Assembly (NCBI GenBank): GCA_027486675.1
Contig: JAIXOQ010000027.1
Location: 1-64,000 of the forward strand
DNA from: Pseudomonadota bacterium
Lineage (GTDB): Bacteria; Bdellovibrionota; UBA1018; CAIMNF01
DNA: 64,000 nt
Direction of reading: 5' to 3'
Shown here: positions 17,703-26,439 of the stretch, in pieces
Layout of the letters: each line of letters begins with the position of its first letter
How positions within the stretch are numbered: position 1 is the stretch's first letter
Notes under the pieces: model-generated
The model's database searches: none
Told to the model about the DNA's origin: nothing
What the model saw: only the letters and a program-made list of their open reading frames with translations
Translations under genes and position numbers: made by a program

Positions 17703-18317
17703 TTAACGGAGGATCGCTTTTGTGGGCCCGTAGGGGCTGATGCGCAGTTCTTCATGGGTAGAATCAGGGGTAGCGGCAAACATTTCGCCACCTTTACGTG
17801 CGTCAGCATAGAGGAGCACAAAATATTGGTGACGAGGCGCTAAACCCCGAATGCGGTAAGTCTTTGAAAGATAGTTGTCGTCGAATGCGATTCGTTTCCA
17901 CTGCTCTTTGGCCAATGAGACTTGCGACAAAGGTTCACTCGTTTCAGAAAACACCTGAAGAACAGGAAGAACTATCTTTTTTGCCCCATAGCCATATCCC
18001 TTAAACCCAGGCGATAAGGTTTCAAATTCATGTTCAGTACGGGTGGCGGTAAAAGTAATAACAACAAACGAGGCGCGCCACCGCTTTTTTGCGTCGATCA
18101 ATACAAGGTGCTGATCGTTGAACTCATATTCTTCCCGACGGTCTAACTCGATCGGTTCAGCGAGTTTCTGAAATGGGATTTTAGAAATGCTTGGAATGAA
18201 TGCGGATGCGGGCAAGGAATTGAGCTCTTTTGTTAGGCTGATTGGGCTGCTCACGCAGCCCGAAAGTGCAAAAGTGATCCCTAAAAATAAGGACAGAGTG
18301 CAGTGATTGCGGCGCAT
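17703..18317 (-). CDS. Lipoprotein, possibly MalM-like
   Basis: 204 residues. The N-terminus has basic residues, a hydrophobic stretch and the lipobox LSGC at 18-21, so it is a lipoprotein. The arrangement LPASAF, a beta-rich middle with KIVLPVLQVF, then YLSKTYRIRGL and YFVLLYADARKG, loosely recalls the periplasmic protein MalM, which ends in a YLLIYT-like strand. The match is weak and the protein is shorter than MalM (about 300). There are no maltose genes nearby. It is the last of six co-directional minus-strand genes. Confidence 0.6.
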   Translation of the reverse strand: MRRNHCTLSLFLGITFALSGCVSSPISLTKELNSLPASAFIPSISKIPFQKLAEPIELDRREEYEFNDQHLVLIDAKKRWRASFVVITFTATRTEHEFETLSPGFKGYGYGAKKIVLPVLQVFSETSEPLSQVSLAKEQWKRIAFDDNYLSKTYRIRGLAPRHQYFVLLYADARKGGEMFAATPDSTHEELRISPYGPTKAILR

Positions 18318-18344
18318 GTCTCCAGTATTTCAGGTTTTTAGTTG

Positions 18345-18944
18345 TTACCGGGATTTCTTTTCAGTCGCGATCGTGCGTTCAGGGGATCCTAGCCAAACTT
18401 TGCTGTAGCTTAAGCGATCGGCTTTTCCATGCTGCTCATGAAAGCGGCCCACCGTGGTTGCGTAGTTGTCTTTGACCGTTATTTCACGAATCTCGCCATC
18501 ATCCTCGATCGCATCAAAGAGGGCCCTAAATAAACCAATGCCCACAAGATCACCGAACTTAAGTCCGCCAGGGGCTTCCCACCGGATCACTAAGTCCCCG
18601 AAGTAGGTGACGGAGCCAGGATTTCCGGTTTTAAACTTTGGGAGATCTAGTTTGTGATAGTGGACGCTGACATCGTTCAAACCAACATACCGAAGTTCAA
18701 CTGCTCCTGCTGGAACACTGCTGTAAACCAGCCCGTCATGTGCAAGACGTGAGCATCGGTTTGCAGTGAAGCAGATTTTTGAATCTTCAGTGCGGTTCAC
18801 TCCGTTTAAGAAAACGCGAACACGCCCGACCAAGATACGTTCGTCCTGGTTCACGGATTGGACGCGGAAGCCTTCTTTGGTTGTGGCGCATGATGCAAGC
18901 AGCACCATGACTCCGATCCAAAGTAGGGGAATGAACTGTTTCAC
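18345..18944 (-). CDS. Lipoprotein of unknown function
   Basis: 199 residues from a GTG start. The signal sequence MKQFIPLLWIGVMVLLASC has a good lipobox (LASC, Cys19). A region of beta strands follows (ILVGRVRVFLNGV, then VPAGAVELRYVGL), with two cysteines (CFTANRC) that could form a disulphide. The pattern recalls small lipoproteins of the DUF2846 type, in which a short beta domain reports a physical property, but I cannot confirm that. It lies 27 bp upstream of the following lipoprotein gene and is probably cotranscribed with it. Confidence 0.6.
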   Translation of the reverse strand: MKQFIPLLWIGVMVLLASCATTKEGFRVQSVNQDERILVGRVRVFLNGVNRTEDSKICFTANRCSRLAHDGLVYSSVPAGAVELRYVGLNDVSVHYHKLDLPKFKTGNPGSVTYFGDLVIRWEAPGGLKFGDLVGIGLFRALFDAIEDDGEIREITVKDNYATTVGRFHEQHGKADRLSYSKVWLGSPERTIATEKKSR

Positions 18945-19032
18945 ATCTGGCTGATCGGCGGACTGCGGTGGGAGCTAAAGTTTTGACGGTTCTCTTAACA
19001 ATCCGCAACGGGCTTCGGGTCGTGCTTGGTTC

Positions 19033-19581
19033 CTAGTGTTTCGAACAGCACCCTTGATCGAGTGCGTTCTGCAGCAGCCATTTGAGGTGCGCTCTGGCCT
19101 TGGAAAGCGCTGGACCCACGATATCCTGCGCTTTGCCCGGTTCTTCGATTTCCCATTTTGCGCGGGTAAGCTCTGTCGCCAGAAGCTGCAAGCGGACGCG
19201 ATGATCGATCGACAGTCCGGTGAGGCGGGCATAACAGGTTTCATTCTCCGCGCCTGAGACTTTATACGTGCGAGCAAGGAACTTTGAGGCTTCGATCGAG
19301 CATGGAGTTGAATCGTTCAGGTCGTAAATGCTGATTCGCGTCTTCGTATGTGCTGCGCCAATCCAGATTCTAAACAGTGGAGGAATAATGACCGAGATCT
19401 CCGTGCCTGATTTTTTTACGTTGGATCTTTCAATAGTCGTTGATTGAGTAGGAGCGCTCGGAAACGCCTCTCTGTAAGCAATTACGAATACCTTTTGATA
19501 GAACTGCTCGTCTGCTGACTGGTGTATTTCAGACGTACCGTTGACTTGCCCAAACGCCAGTAACGATAGGAACGCGATCAT
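19033..19581 (-). CDS. Exported protein of unknown function
   Basis: 182 residues. A short hydrophobic N-terminus, MIAFLSLLAFGQVNG, looks like a signal peptide. The mature part is mixed alpha/beta. One segment, KFLARTYKVSGA, resembles YLSKTYRIRGL of the lipoprotein two genes downstream, so the two may be distantly related. The C-terminus ends in QGCCSKH. Its start overlaps the stop of the upstream membrane-protein gene by 4 bp (ATGA), indicating translational coupling. No function is assigned. Confidence 0.55.
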   Translation of the reverse strand: MIAFLSLLAFGQVNGTSEIHQSADEQFYQKVFVIAYREAFPSAPTQSTTIERSNVKKSGTEISVIIPPLFRIWIGAAHTKTRISIYDLNDSTPCSIEASKFLARTYKVSGAENETCYARLTGLSIDHRVRLQLLATELTRAKWEIEEPGKAQDIVGPALSKARAHLKWLLQNALDQGCCSKH

Positions 19582-19958
19582 GGCAAGTTCTCCTTCAGCG
19601 TGAACTCCTGGTTAATGAAGCTCTGGTGAATCGCATCAACAACGATTGAAAATCCTAAGATCGAGAGGATCACAGCTAAAACGCCATCTAAGCCGCGTTC
19701 GCGCATGGAAAGTGTCGCGATGTCCTGGCTTTTTTTCCACTCATGAAAAATGTGCCAAAGAGTGAGGGTGATCAGGCAGAGTGCGGCCCACTTCCAGAAT
19801 GAATAACGGTTTGTGAGTCCAACGCGGGCGCCTCTTTTTTCTAACCAGTGGTTCATCGCCTCCATCTGTGCATACTGAACCCGAACATTCCATAAGCCAC
19901 AGGTGATCAGAGTTAAAAATAGGTCAAGCCAAATGCTGCGAACGTTTTCATTCGTCAT
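19578..19958 (-). CDS. Small membrane protein, DUF4234-like
   Basis: 126 residues with three hydrophobic segments: residues 8-24 (containing FLTLITCGLWNVRVQY), about 53-70 and about 90-108. The first segment, followed by a charged cytoplasmic helix and WKWAALCLITLTLW, is reminiscent of DUF4234 membrane proteins, in which a CGLW- or CGIY-type turn starts the domain. It overlaps both the serB stop side (ATGA) and the start of the next exported protein, so it is tightly coupled within this minus-strand operon. Function unknown. Confidence 0.6.
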   Translation of the reverse strand: MTNENVRSIWLDLFLTLITCGLWNVRVQYAQMEAMNHWLEKRGARVGLTNRYSFWKWAALCLITLTLWHIFHEWKKSQDIATLSMRERGLDGVLAVILSILGFSIVVDAIHQSFINQEFTLKENLP

Positions 19959-20830
19959 AATTGAACGAGATTAGCACTCAACGGGCCAGACAGAATGAGT
20001 AAATCGGTTGCACCATCTAAGATCTTCTTAGATCGGTAGCCGATGGCGAAACCTGCAGACGCAAAGAGCAATAGATCGTTAGCCCCATCCCCAAATGCCA
20101 CGCTGTTTTCTGTGAGTTGGTTGGCTTCACGGCAAAGACGCTTTAAGCACTCGGCCTTTTCTGTAGGCCCAATGATGGGTCCGCTGACTAAACCGGTCAG
20201 AGTGTCATCGGCGGCAAAGTCCAAACGGTTTGCGAATATTCGGACAGCAGGAAACCGCTCCTGGATGGTGCGGGTGAGCTCTAAAAAACCACCTGAGGTA
20301 ATAGCCGTGTATTTTCTAGCCTTCACCAGGGACGTGAGGAGCGCCTCCGCTCCCTCATTGAAATGGATCTGCCGCCCCACGTAATCCACCTGGTCGCGCG
20401 TCAGGCCACGGAGTAAGGTGAGGCGCCGACGTAGGCTCTCTTTAAAAGGGGCCCCCTCAGCCATCGCTTTTTCAGTCTCACTCGCCATCTGATCGTAATT
20501 TCCGCGTTGGCGCGCAAGTTCATCGATGCCCTCTGATCGGACCAAGGTGCTATCTAAGTCAAAGACGAAGACTTCCTTCGGGGTCTCTAAACGATGAGCC
20601 AGTGTGACCGAAACAAAACGAACCGCTGGATTTAAGCGCGCATGTTCGTAGACGCGCTTTCGTAATTCAGAAAGGGTTCCTCCCCAAGTGCGGTTCGTCG
20701 CGCGACGGGCCTGGATCGAGTGAGGAATGCCGGGCAAGAGAAGGGTTTCTACTGGCTCGTCCTCGATACAAATGGGACGCCAATTTGCATCGGCGTCCCA
20801 GGTCAGAATAATTTGTTCTACAGAACTCAA
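19955..20830 (-). CDS. serB: Phosphoserine phosphatase
   Basis: 291 residues from a TTG start. An N-terminal region of about 85 residues of mixed fold precedes a HAD-superfamily phosphatase domain with D91-L-D93-S-T (nucleophile and acid/base aspartates), the TSGGF serine motif near residue 175 and GDGANDLLL near 243. This is the SerB architecture and catalyses the last step of serine synthesis, O-phosphoserine to serine. It starts 6 bp after the DUF2090 gene stop and overlaps the next gene. Why it is linked to small envelope proteins is not obvious. Confidence 0.9.
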   Translation of the reverse strand: MSSVEQIILTWDADANWRPICIEDEPVETLLLPGIPHSIQARRATNRTWGGTLSELRKRVYEHARLNPAVRFVSVTLAHRLETPKEVFVFDLDSTLVRSEGIDELARQRGNYDQMASETEKAMAEGAPFKESLRRRLTLLRGLTRDQVDYVGRQIHFNEGAEALLTSLVKARKYTAITSGGFLELTRTIQERFPAVRIFANRLDFAADDTLTGLVSGPIIGPTEKAECLKRLCREANQLTENSVAFGDGANDLLLFASAGFAIGYRSKKILDGATDLLILSGPLSANLVQL

Positions 20831-20836
20831 AGGAAA

Positions 20837-21763
20837 CTAAGCCCGAGCTTCCATCCAAAGATCGCAGAACCCTTTGTAAGTCTCTGCAATTTTTGAGGAT
20901 GCGGTGTCGCGGTCCATGCGTCCCTCTTTGACAGCTTTGAGGGGCTCCCAGAAGACGGTGCGTCCGACGGCAAAACCAACTAGGCCATCGACAGATGCAG
21001 CCACTTTGAGCCAGTGACGTACTTTCTCAGCATTTTCCCCACGGCCGAGCAAGATCACACCAACGTTCTTCCGGTGCGCGCTATTGCGTGCTTGTGCAGC
21101 AAGGCGCTCTACGTCTGAGCGAGTTTCAACGCCTTCTAACTTCCACACATCGGGCTCCACGCCAAAGTCTTGAATTTGTTTCATCGCTGAGATCATCAGG
21201 CTAGGGCGGAGCTCGCTGTCAAACCGAGCTTGGTTACTATCTACAGTTTTGAGTTGCTGAGGTGTCGCTGGCACCAAGAGCTCAAACATGAATTTACGGC
21301 CGTGTTCCTGGCAGTAATGAGAAAGTTGTTTCAAGCGTGCAAGCTGCCGTTCATTCAAAATTTTATCTGCTTCTGGATTCAGGCGGACCAAGACCTTGAC
21401 TAACGTTGGATTGAATTTATTGATGTGAGCACCAAATTCAGGGCCGTACTCAAAGTCAAATTCATCCTGACCGGATTTTTCTGCTGGGCAGGCGGTCGTG
21501 TAGCCGTGAGATTTTGCATCTTTTAAGATGGATGACCCAAACTGTTCGTCCACTAAGATGCCGCACTTTTCTACTGGCAGGCCTTGCTTGAGCGACTTTT
21601 TAAAGCCCTCATAAATGATGTCTTTATACGATGCTATTTCCGCTGTCTCAGATTCTGTAGGGATTCGGCCTTTGATTCCAAAAAGCTTTTCCTGGAAGGA
21701 ACCGCGATGATCAAAAGGGAGTACGAAAAGGTCATTCTTAAAGCCTAAGTTTGCGTTTTGCAT
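20837..21763 (-). CDS. DUF2090 (IolC C-terminal-like) aldolase-fold protein
   Basis: 308 residues from the ATG at 21763, chosen because AGGGAGA lies 8 nt upstream; an in-frame upstream start would give 320. The sequence is a stand-alone DUF2090 TIM-barrel domain. It has LPFDHRGSF near the N-terminus, GILVDEQFGSSI, VWKLEGVETRSD, GVILLGRGENAEKVRHW and VGFAVGRTVFW. DUF2090 is normally the C-terminal half of the inositol-catabolism protein IolC or part of class I aldolase relatives. The DHR, K and LGRG positions suggest a Schiff-base or phosphate-binding aldolase-type enzyme. No inositol genes are nearby; serB follows directly. The substrate is unknown. Confidence 0.8.
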   Translation of the reverse strand: MQNANLGFKNDLFVLPFDHRGSFQEKLFGIKGRIPTESETAEIASYKDIIYEGFKKSLKQGLPVEKCGILVDEQFGSSILKDAKSHGYTTACPAEKSGQDEFDFEYGPEFGAHINKFNPTLVKVLVRLNPEADKILNERQLARLKQLSHYCQEHGRKFMFELLVPATPQQLKTVDSNQARFDSELRPSLMISAMKQIQDFGVEPDVWKLEGVETRSDVERLAAQARNSAHRKNVGVILLGRGENAEKVRHWLKVAASVDGLVGFAVGRTVFWEPLKAVKEGRMDRDTASSKIAETYKGFCDLWMEARA

Positions 21764-21789
21764 TTTGAGATTCTCCCTAGCTCTTGACC

Positions 21790-21802
21790 CCCTTGGCAAG
21801 GG
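21790..21802. promoter_or_regulatory. Short palindrome between divergent genes
   Basis: CCCTTG-G-CAAGGG is a perfect 6-bp inverted repeat with one central base. It sits in the 51-bp gap between the DUF2090 gene (start 21763, minus) and hisS (start 21815, plus). A TTGACC box at 21784-21789 adjoins it, and a TAAAAC lies 15 bp on. It could be an operator affecting one or both promoters; this rests on position and symmetry alone. Confidence 0.25.
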
Positions 21803-21814
21803 TCTAAAACGTGT

Positions 21815-23125
21815 ATGATGTCGGACATGGCACTGTCGACAGATGGATATAAGGGAACCCGGGATTTTTACCCGGCAGACATGCGCTTTCGGCGCTTTGC
21901 TTTTCGCCGTTTAGAGGCTGTTTGCGAGGCCTTTGGCTACGAACCCTACGATGGGCCAATGCTTGAATCTTTTGATCTTTACGCTGCAAAGACAGGTGAA
22001 GAAATCGTCAACAGACAATTGTATCACTTGAAAGATCAGAGTGATCGTCACCTGGCTGTACGTCCCGAAATGACTCCAACGATGGCCCGCATGGTGGCCG
22101 CAAAGATCGGGGAGCTTCCGCGCCCAATCCGTTGGTACAGCATCCCCAATCTTTGGCGTTACGAACGCCCTCAGAGGGGTCGCTTGCGCGAACACTGGCA
22201 ATTGAACGTGGATGTCTTAGGCGGGGACATCTTGCAGGCGGACTTGGAGATTTTAAATGTCGCGGTATCTCTCATTTCCCAGTTTGGATCTGATGCGCAG
22301 GTGGAAGTGCGTATCAATCATCGTGCGATCATCGATGAATTTTTCACCAAAGAACTTGGCTTAGACGGCCCGACAAAACTTTCGGTGATGAAGCTTGTCG
22401 ATGCTAAAGATAAAATGAAGCCTGAGGATTATGAGCGGGGTCTGCGGACCAATGCTTTATCTGATGATCAAATCAAAAAGCTCACTCACTTTTTTTCCCT
22501 TCCTCTCGAGGAGCTGCATCGGCTTCACCCCAGTCCCGGATCCAGTCACTTGTCAAAAGTTCTAGATCTGATGCGGGGGCTCAAGCTATCGGCATTGGTG
22601 CGTTTTGATTCCACGATCATGCGTGGACTTGATTACTACACGGGCATGGTGTTTGAGATCTTCGATACTCACGAGGAGAACCGCCGTGCGATGTTTGGTG
22701 GCGGAAGATATGACAACTTAATTGGACTCTTTGGAAAAGAAAATTTAAGCGGTGTTGGCTTTGGTATGGGTGATGTAACGCTTGAACACTTTCTTGAGGT
22801 TCATAGACTTAAGCCTAGTCTCCCTAGGGAACTCGACCTCATCGTCGGGTGCACAGCAGATGCGGACCTCTCTCGGACCCTTGATGCTGCTTCAAGACTG
22901 AGAGCGGCAGGTGCCTCTGTAGCTACGACTCTCAAGAGCGCGGGATTTGGGGATACTTTAAAAGTCGCAAATAAACAGGGGGCCCACTTTGCTCTTCTTT
23001 TTGGCGAAGACGAATGGAAAGCAGGAACGGTGGTCATTAAAAACCTGAAATCTGGCAATCAGGAACAAGTGAAGTGGACTGAATTAGAAACCTGGTGGAG
23101 CGCGCAAGGAGCAAAGAACAAATGA
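21815..23125 (+). CDS. hisS: Histidine-tRNA ligase
   Basis: 436 residues (ATG at 21815, with alternatives 3 and 12 bases downstream). It is a class II synthetase: GTRDFYPADM at the start, motif 2 in WYSIPNLWRYERPQRGRLREHWQ, and the histidine-specific loop RGLDYYTGMVFEIFD; GGGRYDNLIG and the motif-3 stretch GVGFGMGDVTLE follow. A C-terminal anticodon-binding domain covers about 330-430. It charges tRNA-His. Its TGA overlaps the dut ATG, so the two are coupled. Confidence 0.96.
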   Translation: MMSDMALSTDGYKGTRDFYPADMRFRRFAFRRLEAVCEAFGYEPYDGPMLESFDLYAAKTGEEIVNRQLYHLKDQSDRHLAVRPEMTPTMARMVAAKIGELPRPIRWYSIPNLWRYERPQRGRLREHWQLNVDVLGGDILQADLEILNVAVSLISQFGSDAQVEVRINHRAIIDEFFTKELGLDGPTKLSVMKLVDAKDKMKPEDYERGLRTNALSDDQIKKLTHFFSLPLEELHRLHPSPGSSHLSKVLDLMRGLKLSALVRFDSTIMRGLDYYTGMVFEIFDTHEENRRAMFGGGRYDNLIGLFGKENLSGVGFGMGDVTLEHFLEVHRLKPSLPRELDLIVGCTADADLSRTLDAASRLRAAGASVATTLKSAGFGDTLKVANKQGAHFALLFGEDEWKAGTVVIKNLKSGNQEQVKWTELETWWSAQGAKNK

Positions 23126-23544
23126 AGAACTTAGAAATCATGAAAACACACAGTGCTGCGGTGGTCCCATCCCGTGCTTACGCGCACGATGCAGGGCTAG
23201 ATCTGGTGACGCTTGAAGGGGCGAACTTAAAGCCGGGTGAGGGGCGTATATTTCCAACCGGTATTGCTGTGGCTATTGATCCAGGTTTTGTTGGGTTGAT
23301 CTGTGATCGCTCCTCTATGGGAAAGCGGGGTTTAAGAACGCTCGGTGGTGTTGTGGATTCAGGGTACCGGGGTGAAGTCGGCGTCATTTTATGGAATGTC
23401 AGTGACGCGCATCAGATGATTGAGGCGGGCCAAAAAATTGCGCAGCTTTTGATCCTGCCCGTTTCGACACCGCAAGTTGTGACTGTGACAAAACTCTCAG
23501 ACGCAGAGCGGGGCGCGCAGGGGTTTGGAAGCAGCGGGGTTTAG
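23122..23544 (+). CDS. dut: dUTP diphosphatase
   Basis: 140 residues from the ATG at 23122, overlapping the hisS stop. All five trimeric dUTPase motifs are visible in order: AHDAGLDL (21-28), DRSSMGKRGL (62-71), GGVVDSGYRGEVG (75-87, catalytic Asp79-80 region), GQKIAQLLI (103-111) and ERGAQGFGSSG (129-139). It hydrolyses dUTP to dUMP, preventing uracil incorporation and feeding thymidylate synthesis. The stop overlaps the stop of the convergent gene by 4 bp. Confidence 0.97.
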   Translation: MKNLEIMKTHSAAVVPSRAYAHDAGLDLVTLEGANLKPGEGRIFPTGIAVAIDPGFVGLICDRSSMGKRGLRTLGGVVDSGYRGEVGVILWNVSDAHQMIEAGQKIAQLLILPVSTPQVVTVTKLSDAERGAQGFGSSGV

Positions 23545-24320
23545 TGCGGTCTTTGCGATTGAAAAATGGCCCGATCTAAAAAATGAAAGATGCTTGAGTA
23601 AAGACGCGTTTGAGTTTTAGTGAGGGCAAGAGGGGTTCCCTCTAACTGGGTTGTAGGCATCTTCAATTGCTTCGAACGAAGTGCGTAATGCACGGATGCC
23701 GCGAAAATAAGCTCTGGAAAGTTCTTGGCGCTCAGTCGAACTCCAGTTCTTCTGATCCGGCCTTCTTGTATGGCTATGACGGCTTGTGTCCACTTCTTTC
23801 GGATTTCTTTCACTTGATCTTTGATTAGGCCATAGTCGTCCAGCAGCATGGCGCGTTCCGTTACGTCAAAGAGCGGCTCAGTCGGAGACTTAAGAGCATG
23901 CGCGAGCAGGATCAGTTCAATATCAGAACGAGTGAGATGTGGGAGAAAATGCAGCCTTTCTAACTTTTCTCGCGCATTTCGTAGAATCGCCCCAAGGGCA
24001 TTTTCCATTTGCCATGTGGAATCAACGGACCAGAAATCTATATTCCTGAGAACTTCATGAAGAGCCTTTTCCGTCGCTTTGCGCTCTTTTTCTGCCAGGA
24101 GACTGTTGTGCTGCATAGTCTCAAAGTGTTCAAGCAGCAGGTTAGCCGCGGATGCAGCTTCGCTCGTCGTGCGGTCCGTAGTTCTTATGCAGCTTAATTT
24201 TGATTCAATCTGCTGAGCCAAGTCAGGAAGTTCTAAATAGAGATTTGTGGGGAGGCGGAATGGCTCGGTCGCGGTCGCTATGCTCGATAGGTTCAAAGCA
24301 AACATTGTAATGAGGTACAT
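23541..24320 (-). CDS. Exported helical protein of unknown function
   Basis: 259 residues. A short N-terminal hydrophobic stretch ending near ATATEPF suggests export. The rest is mostly alpha-helical with many charged residues: LLAEKERKATEKALHEVLRN, IKDQVKEIRKKWTQAVIAI. There is no recognisable domain and only one cysteine in the mature part. It converges on dut with a 4-bp stop overlap and is preceded on the minus strand by the ferritin-like gene after 64 bp. Function unknown. Confidence 0.55.
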   Translation of the reverse strand: MYLITMFALNLSSIATATEPFRLPTNLYLELPDLAQQIESKLSCIRTTDRTTSEAASAANLLLEHFETMQHNSLLAEKERKATEKALHEVLRNIDFWSVDSTWQMENALGAILRNAREKLERLHFLPHLTRSDIELILLAHALKSPTEPLFDVTERAMLLDDYGLIKDQVKEIRKKWTQAVIAIQEGRIRRTGVRLSAKNFPELIFAASVHYALRSKQLKMPTTQLEGTPLALTKTQTRLYSSIFHFLDRAIFQSQRPH

Positions 24321-24384
24321 CGAATCAGGAGGCTAACTGGTCTTGGGTCCGGACTCAAATCATCAATTAAATTTCGGGAATATA

Positions 24385-24930
24385 CTAAACTCTGCCTTGC
24401 ACCACCAGCCCGAAAGCTCTTTCAGCCATGGTGATGTGGCCAACCTCTTCCTCAGCGATTTTTTCAAAGATTTGGGCCGTGATTGGATCGGTTGTTTTCA
24501 GCACTTGAGCAAATTTTTCACCCGCCACTCGTCCGCGTTCCTCTGCGCCTGCAATGTAGGCTGCGAAATCCCGGCCGGATTTACAGGTCGCAAACGACCG
24601 CCAAAGCGCGTCGTGCACGGGTCGCTCATCGACCGCTAATCCTAATTCAGCCAGGCGAGTGAGCAGCCATTGCATGTGTTTCTTTTCTTCCTGAGCAAGG
24701 TCGCGCCAAATTGCCCTGACCCTGGGATCCACTTCAGTGAAGAGTTCTGCGGCCGCAGAAAAAGCAGCACTGGCTTGGCATTCAGCAAAAGCAACAAACC
24801 GGAGCCGATCACCGATCCCCTCTTTTGTGTTGAGACTGCGCGTGTAGGGTGCTTTTTCTTGGCTGGACACGGCTACCCGGAAGGGCGCCCAATGGACGGG
24901 AAGATCTGCAAACGGACCAAGCTCACTCAT
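24385..24930 (-). CDS. Ferritin-like diiron protein
   Basis: 181 residues, predicted as a four-helix bundle. Likely iron ligands are spaced as in rubrerythrin-type proteins: Glu50 in FAECQAS, Glu82-x2-His85 in QEEKKHMQW, Glu130/131 in GAEERGR and Glu162-x2-His165 in AEEEVGHI. There is no rubredoxin domain (no CxxC), so it is a stand-alone erythrin or ferritin-like member. Possible roles are peroxide reduction or iron handling; the sequence alone does not decide. The start is coupled to the EVE gene stop (ATGA, 24927-24930). Confidence 0.75.
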   Translation of the reverse strand: MSELGPFADLPVHWAPFRVAVSSQEKAPYTRSLNTKEGIGDRLRFVAFAECQASAAFSAAAELFTEVDPRVRAIWRDLAQEEKKHMQWLLTRLAELGLAVDERPVHDALWRSFATCKSGRDFAAYIAGAEERGRVAGEKFAQVLKTTDPITAQIFEKIAEEEVGHITMAERAFGLVVQGRV

Positions 24931-25337
24931 GATCCGAGCTTCACAATCGTCTCAAATTCTTCCGCAGTGACGGGCATACAAGAGAGCCTGGATTGTTTGA
25001 TCATGAGAAGTTTTTTTAATTTTTGATTCGTTTTTAAGGTCTGAAGCTCGACAGGGTTTTTAAACAATTTCTCGAACGCACAATCGAGCTGCACCCACTC
25101 GCCTGGTTTTTTGGGGTCAAGTTCTGGGTAAGGGGATGAAACGATCTTGGCCACGCCCACAACCGCTTTGTCTTCTCCGCTATGATAGATCAGAACGAGG
25201 TCTCCCTTTTTTGCAGACTTGAGGTAGTTGCGGGCCTGAAAATTGCGGACCCCATTCCACGCCGTTTTTTTGTCGGCTTTCAGCTGGTCAAAAGAGTAAG
25301 TGCTGGGCTCCGTCTTAAAGAGCCAAAATTGCGTCAT
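24927..25337 (-). CDS. EVE domain protein
   Basis: 136 residues making up one EVE (PUA-like) domain. The N-terminus WLFKTEPSTYSFDQL, then WNGVRNFQARNYL, KKGDLVLIYHSGEDKAVVGVA and EWVQLDCAFEK match the thymocyte nuclear protein 1 (THYN1) family. EVE domains recognise modified bases in DNA or RNA. The gene is upstream of and overlapping the ferritin-like gene, and divergent from the exported barrel-like protein gene. The function of bacterial stand-alone members is largely unsettled. Confidence 0.92.
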   Translation of the reverse strand: MTQFWLFKTEPSTYSFDQLKADKKTAWNGVRNFQARNYLKSAKKGDLVLIYHSGEDKAVVGVAKIVSSPYPELDPKKPGEWVQLDCAFEKLFKNPVELQTLKTNQKLKKLLMIKQSRLSCMPVTAEEFETIVKLGS

Positions 25338-25392
25338 ACCTTTGGATAATCTTTACGTTCGTGTTTCGTCAAATCACGGTAACTTTTTAGGC

Positions 25393-26439
25393 ATGCCTAT
25401 GGTTTCAATTGTTCTTGCACTTGCGTTTTACTGGTCAAATCCTGCTCACGCCTTTGTTTTGGACGTGAATCAATCGAGCTGCACAGCGGGGCAAGAAGCA
25501 ATTTGCAATCAGCTTGAGGCCTTATTAGAGGGCACAGTCAACAGCGCCCTAGGCGGCGTGAATTTGAAAGATTTTTTGAAGGCAGCAGGCAATGCCAATG
25601 CAGTCAGCACCCACGGATTTCTAGCGCCTGGCGTGATTTATGACCGCGATCTTTGGGTTGCGGCGATCGGGGGAGCTGCAGTGGCTTTGCCTAAGGGTGG
25701 GGCATCAGGGATCAATGGCAAAGACGATTCCCTTCCGGGCGTGGGCATCGGTGCAAGCAGTGGGGTGAACGTTGGTATTTCTGGAAAGTGGCTTCACACA
25801 GCTCTTGGCTTGGGCGGCGATCCATCGCGCGTCGCATTGAGTGCGACCTTCATGACTTTGAATTTTTCTAACTTAGGTCCAGGAATCAGCTACAAAACGA
25901 CCGTTATGGGTGCCGGCGTACATTATGTTTTAGATAAAGGCTCTGATTTGGTGCCGATGATCCGTTGGAACGGATTTCGAATATCTTCTGGGTTGATCTA
26001 TTCAGCATCCCGAATCGGTTACACCCGTGACCTGTCTTTTAGTGCTTCTGAATCCACAACCGGTGCGTCGATTGCTTGGACCCCGCGACTCGCCATGGGC
26101 CTTGAGTCTGACATCTTCACGATCCCGACTGAGATCACAACGGGGATTCGCTTTTTTAGGTTTTGGAATTTCTACACGGGGCTTGGGCTCAATTTCAATT
26201 TTGGAGGATCCCAGATCACCGGTTCGACAGCTGGGGCTGTGACGTCATCTGGGCCTGTGACCTTTGCCGGGGATGGAGCGCTGAGCTCCAGTGGGGGGAA
26301 AGTAGCGCCCAACCTGGTGCAGGCGAGCTTCATGCTAGGCACTCAGCTTGATTTTGGCCCAATAGGGATTCACGTCCAAGGCGTGGTTTCTTCGCCCCGC
26401 GTGGTTGGCTTGCAGGCCGGTATTCGAGCCCAGATTTAA
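25393..26439 (+). CDS. Probable outer-membrane or surface protein
   Basis: 348 residues from the ATG at 25393, chosen because it starts a clean signal peptide MPMVSIVLALAFYWSNPAHA; upstream in-frame codons would run into the divergent EVE gene. The mature protein is rich in glycine, serine and alternating hydrophobic residues with many short beta-like stretches (TRDLSFSASEST, GIRFFRFWNFYTGLGLNFNFGG). It ends GLQAGIRAQI. This looks like an outer-membrane beta-barrel, but no family is recognised. Two cysteines near the mature N-terminus (SSCTAGQEAIC) could form a disulphide. Confidence 0.65.
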   Translation: MPMVSIVLALAFYWSNPAHAFVLDVNQSSCTAGQEAICNQLEALLEGTVNSALGGVNLKDFLKAAGNANAVSTHGFLAPGVIYDRDLWVAAIGGAAVALPKGGASGINGKDDSLPGVGIGASSGVNVGISGKWLHTALGLGGDPSRVALSATFMTLNFSNLGPGISYKTTVMGAGVHYVLDKGSDLVPMIRWNGFRISSGLIYSASRIGYTRDLSFSASESTTGASIAWTPRLAMGLESDIFTIPTEITTGIRFFRFWNFYTGLGLNFNFGGSQITGSTAGAVTSSGPVTFAGDGALSSSGGKVAPNLVQASFMLGTQLDFGPIGIHVQGVVSSPRVVGLQAGIRAQI

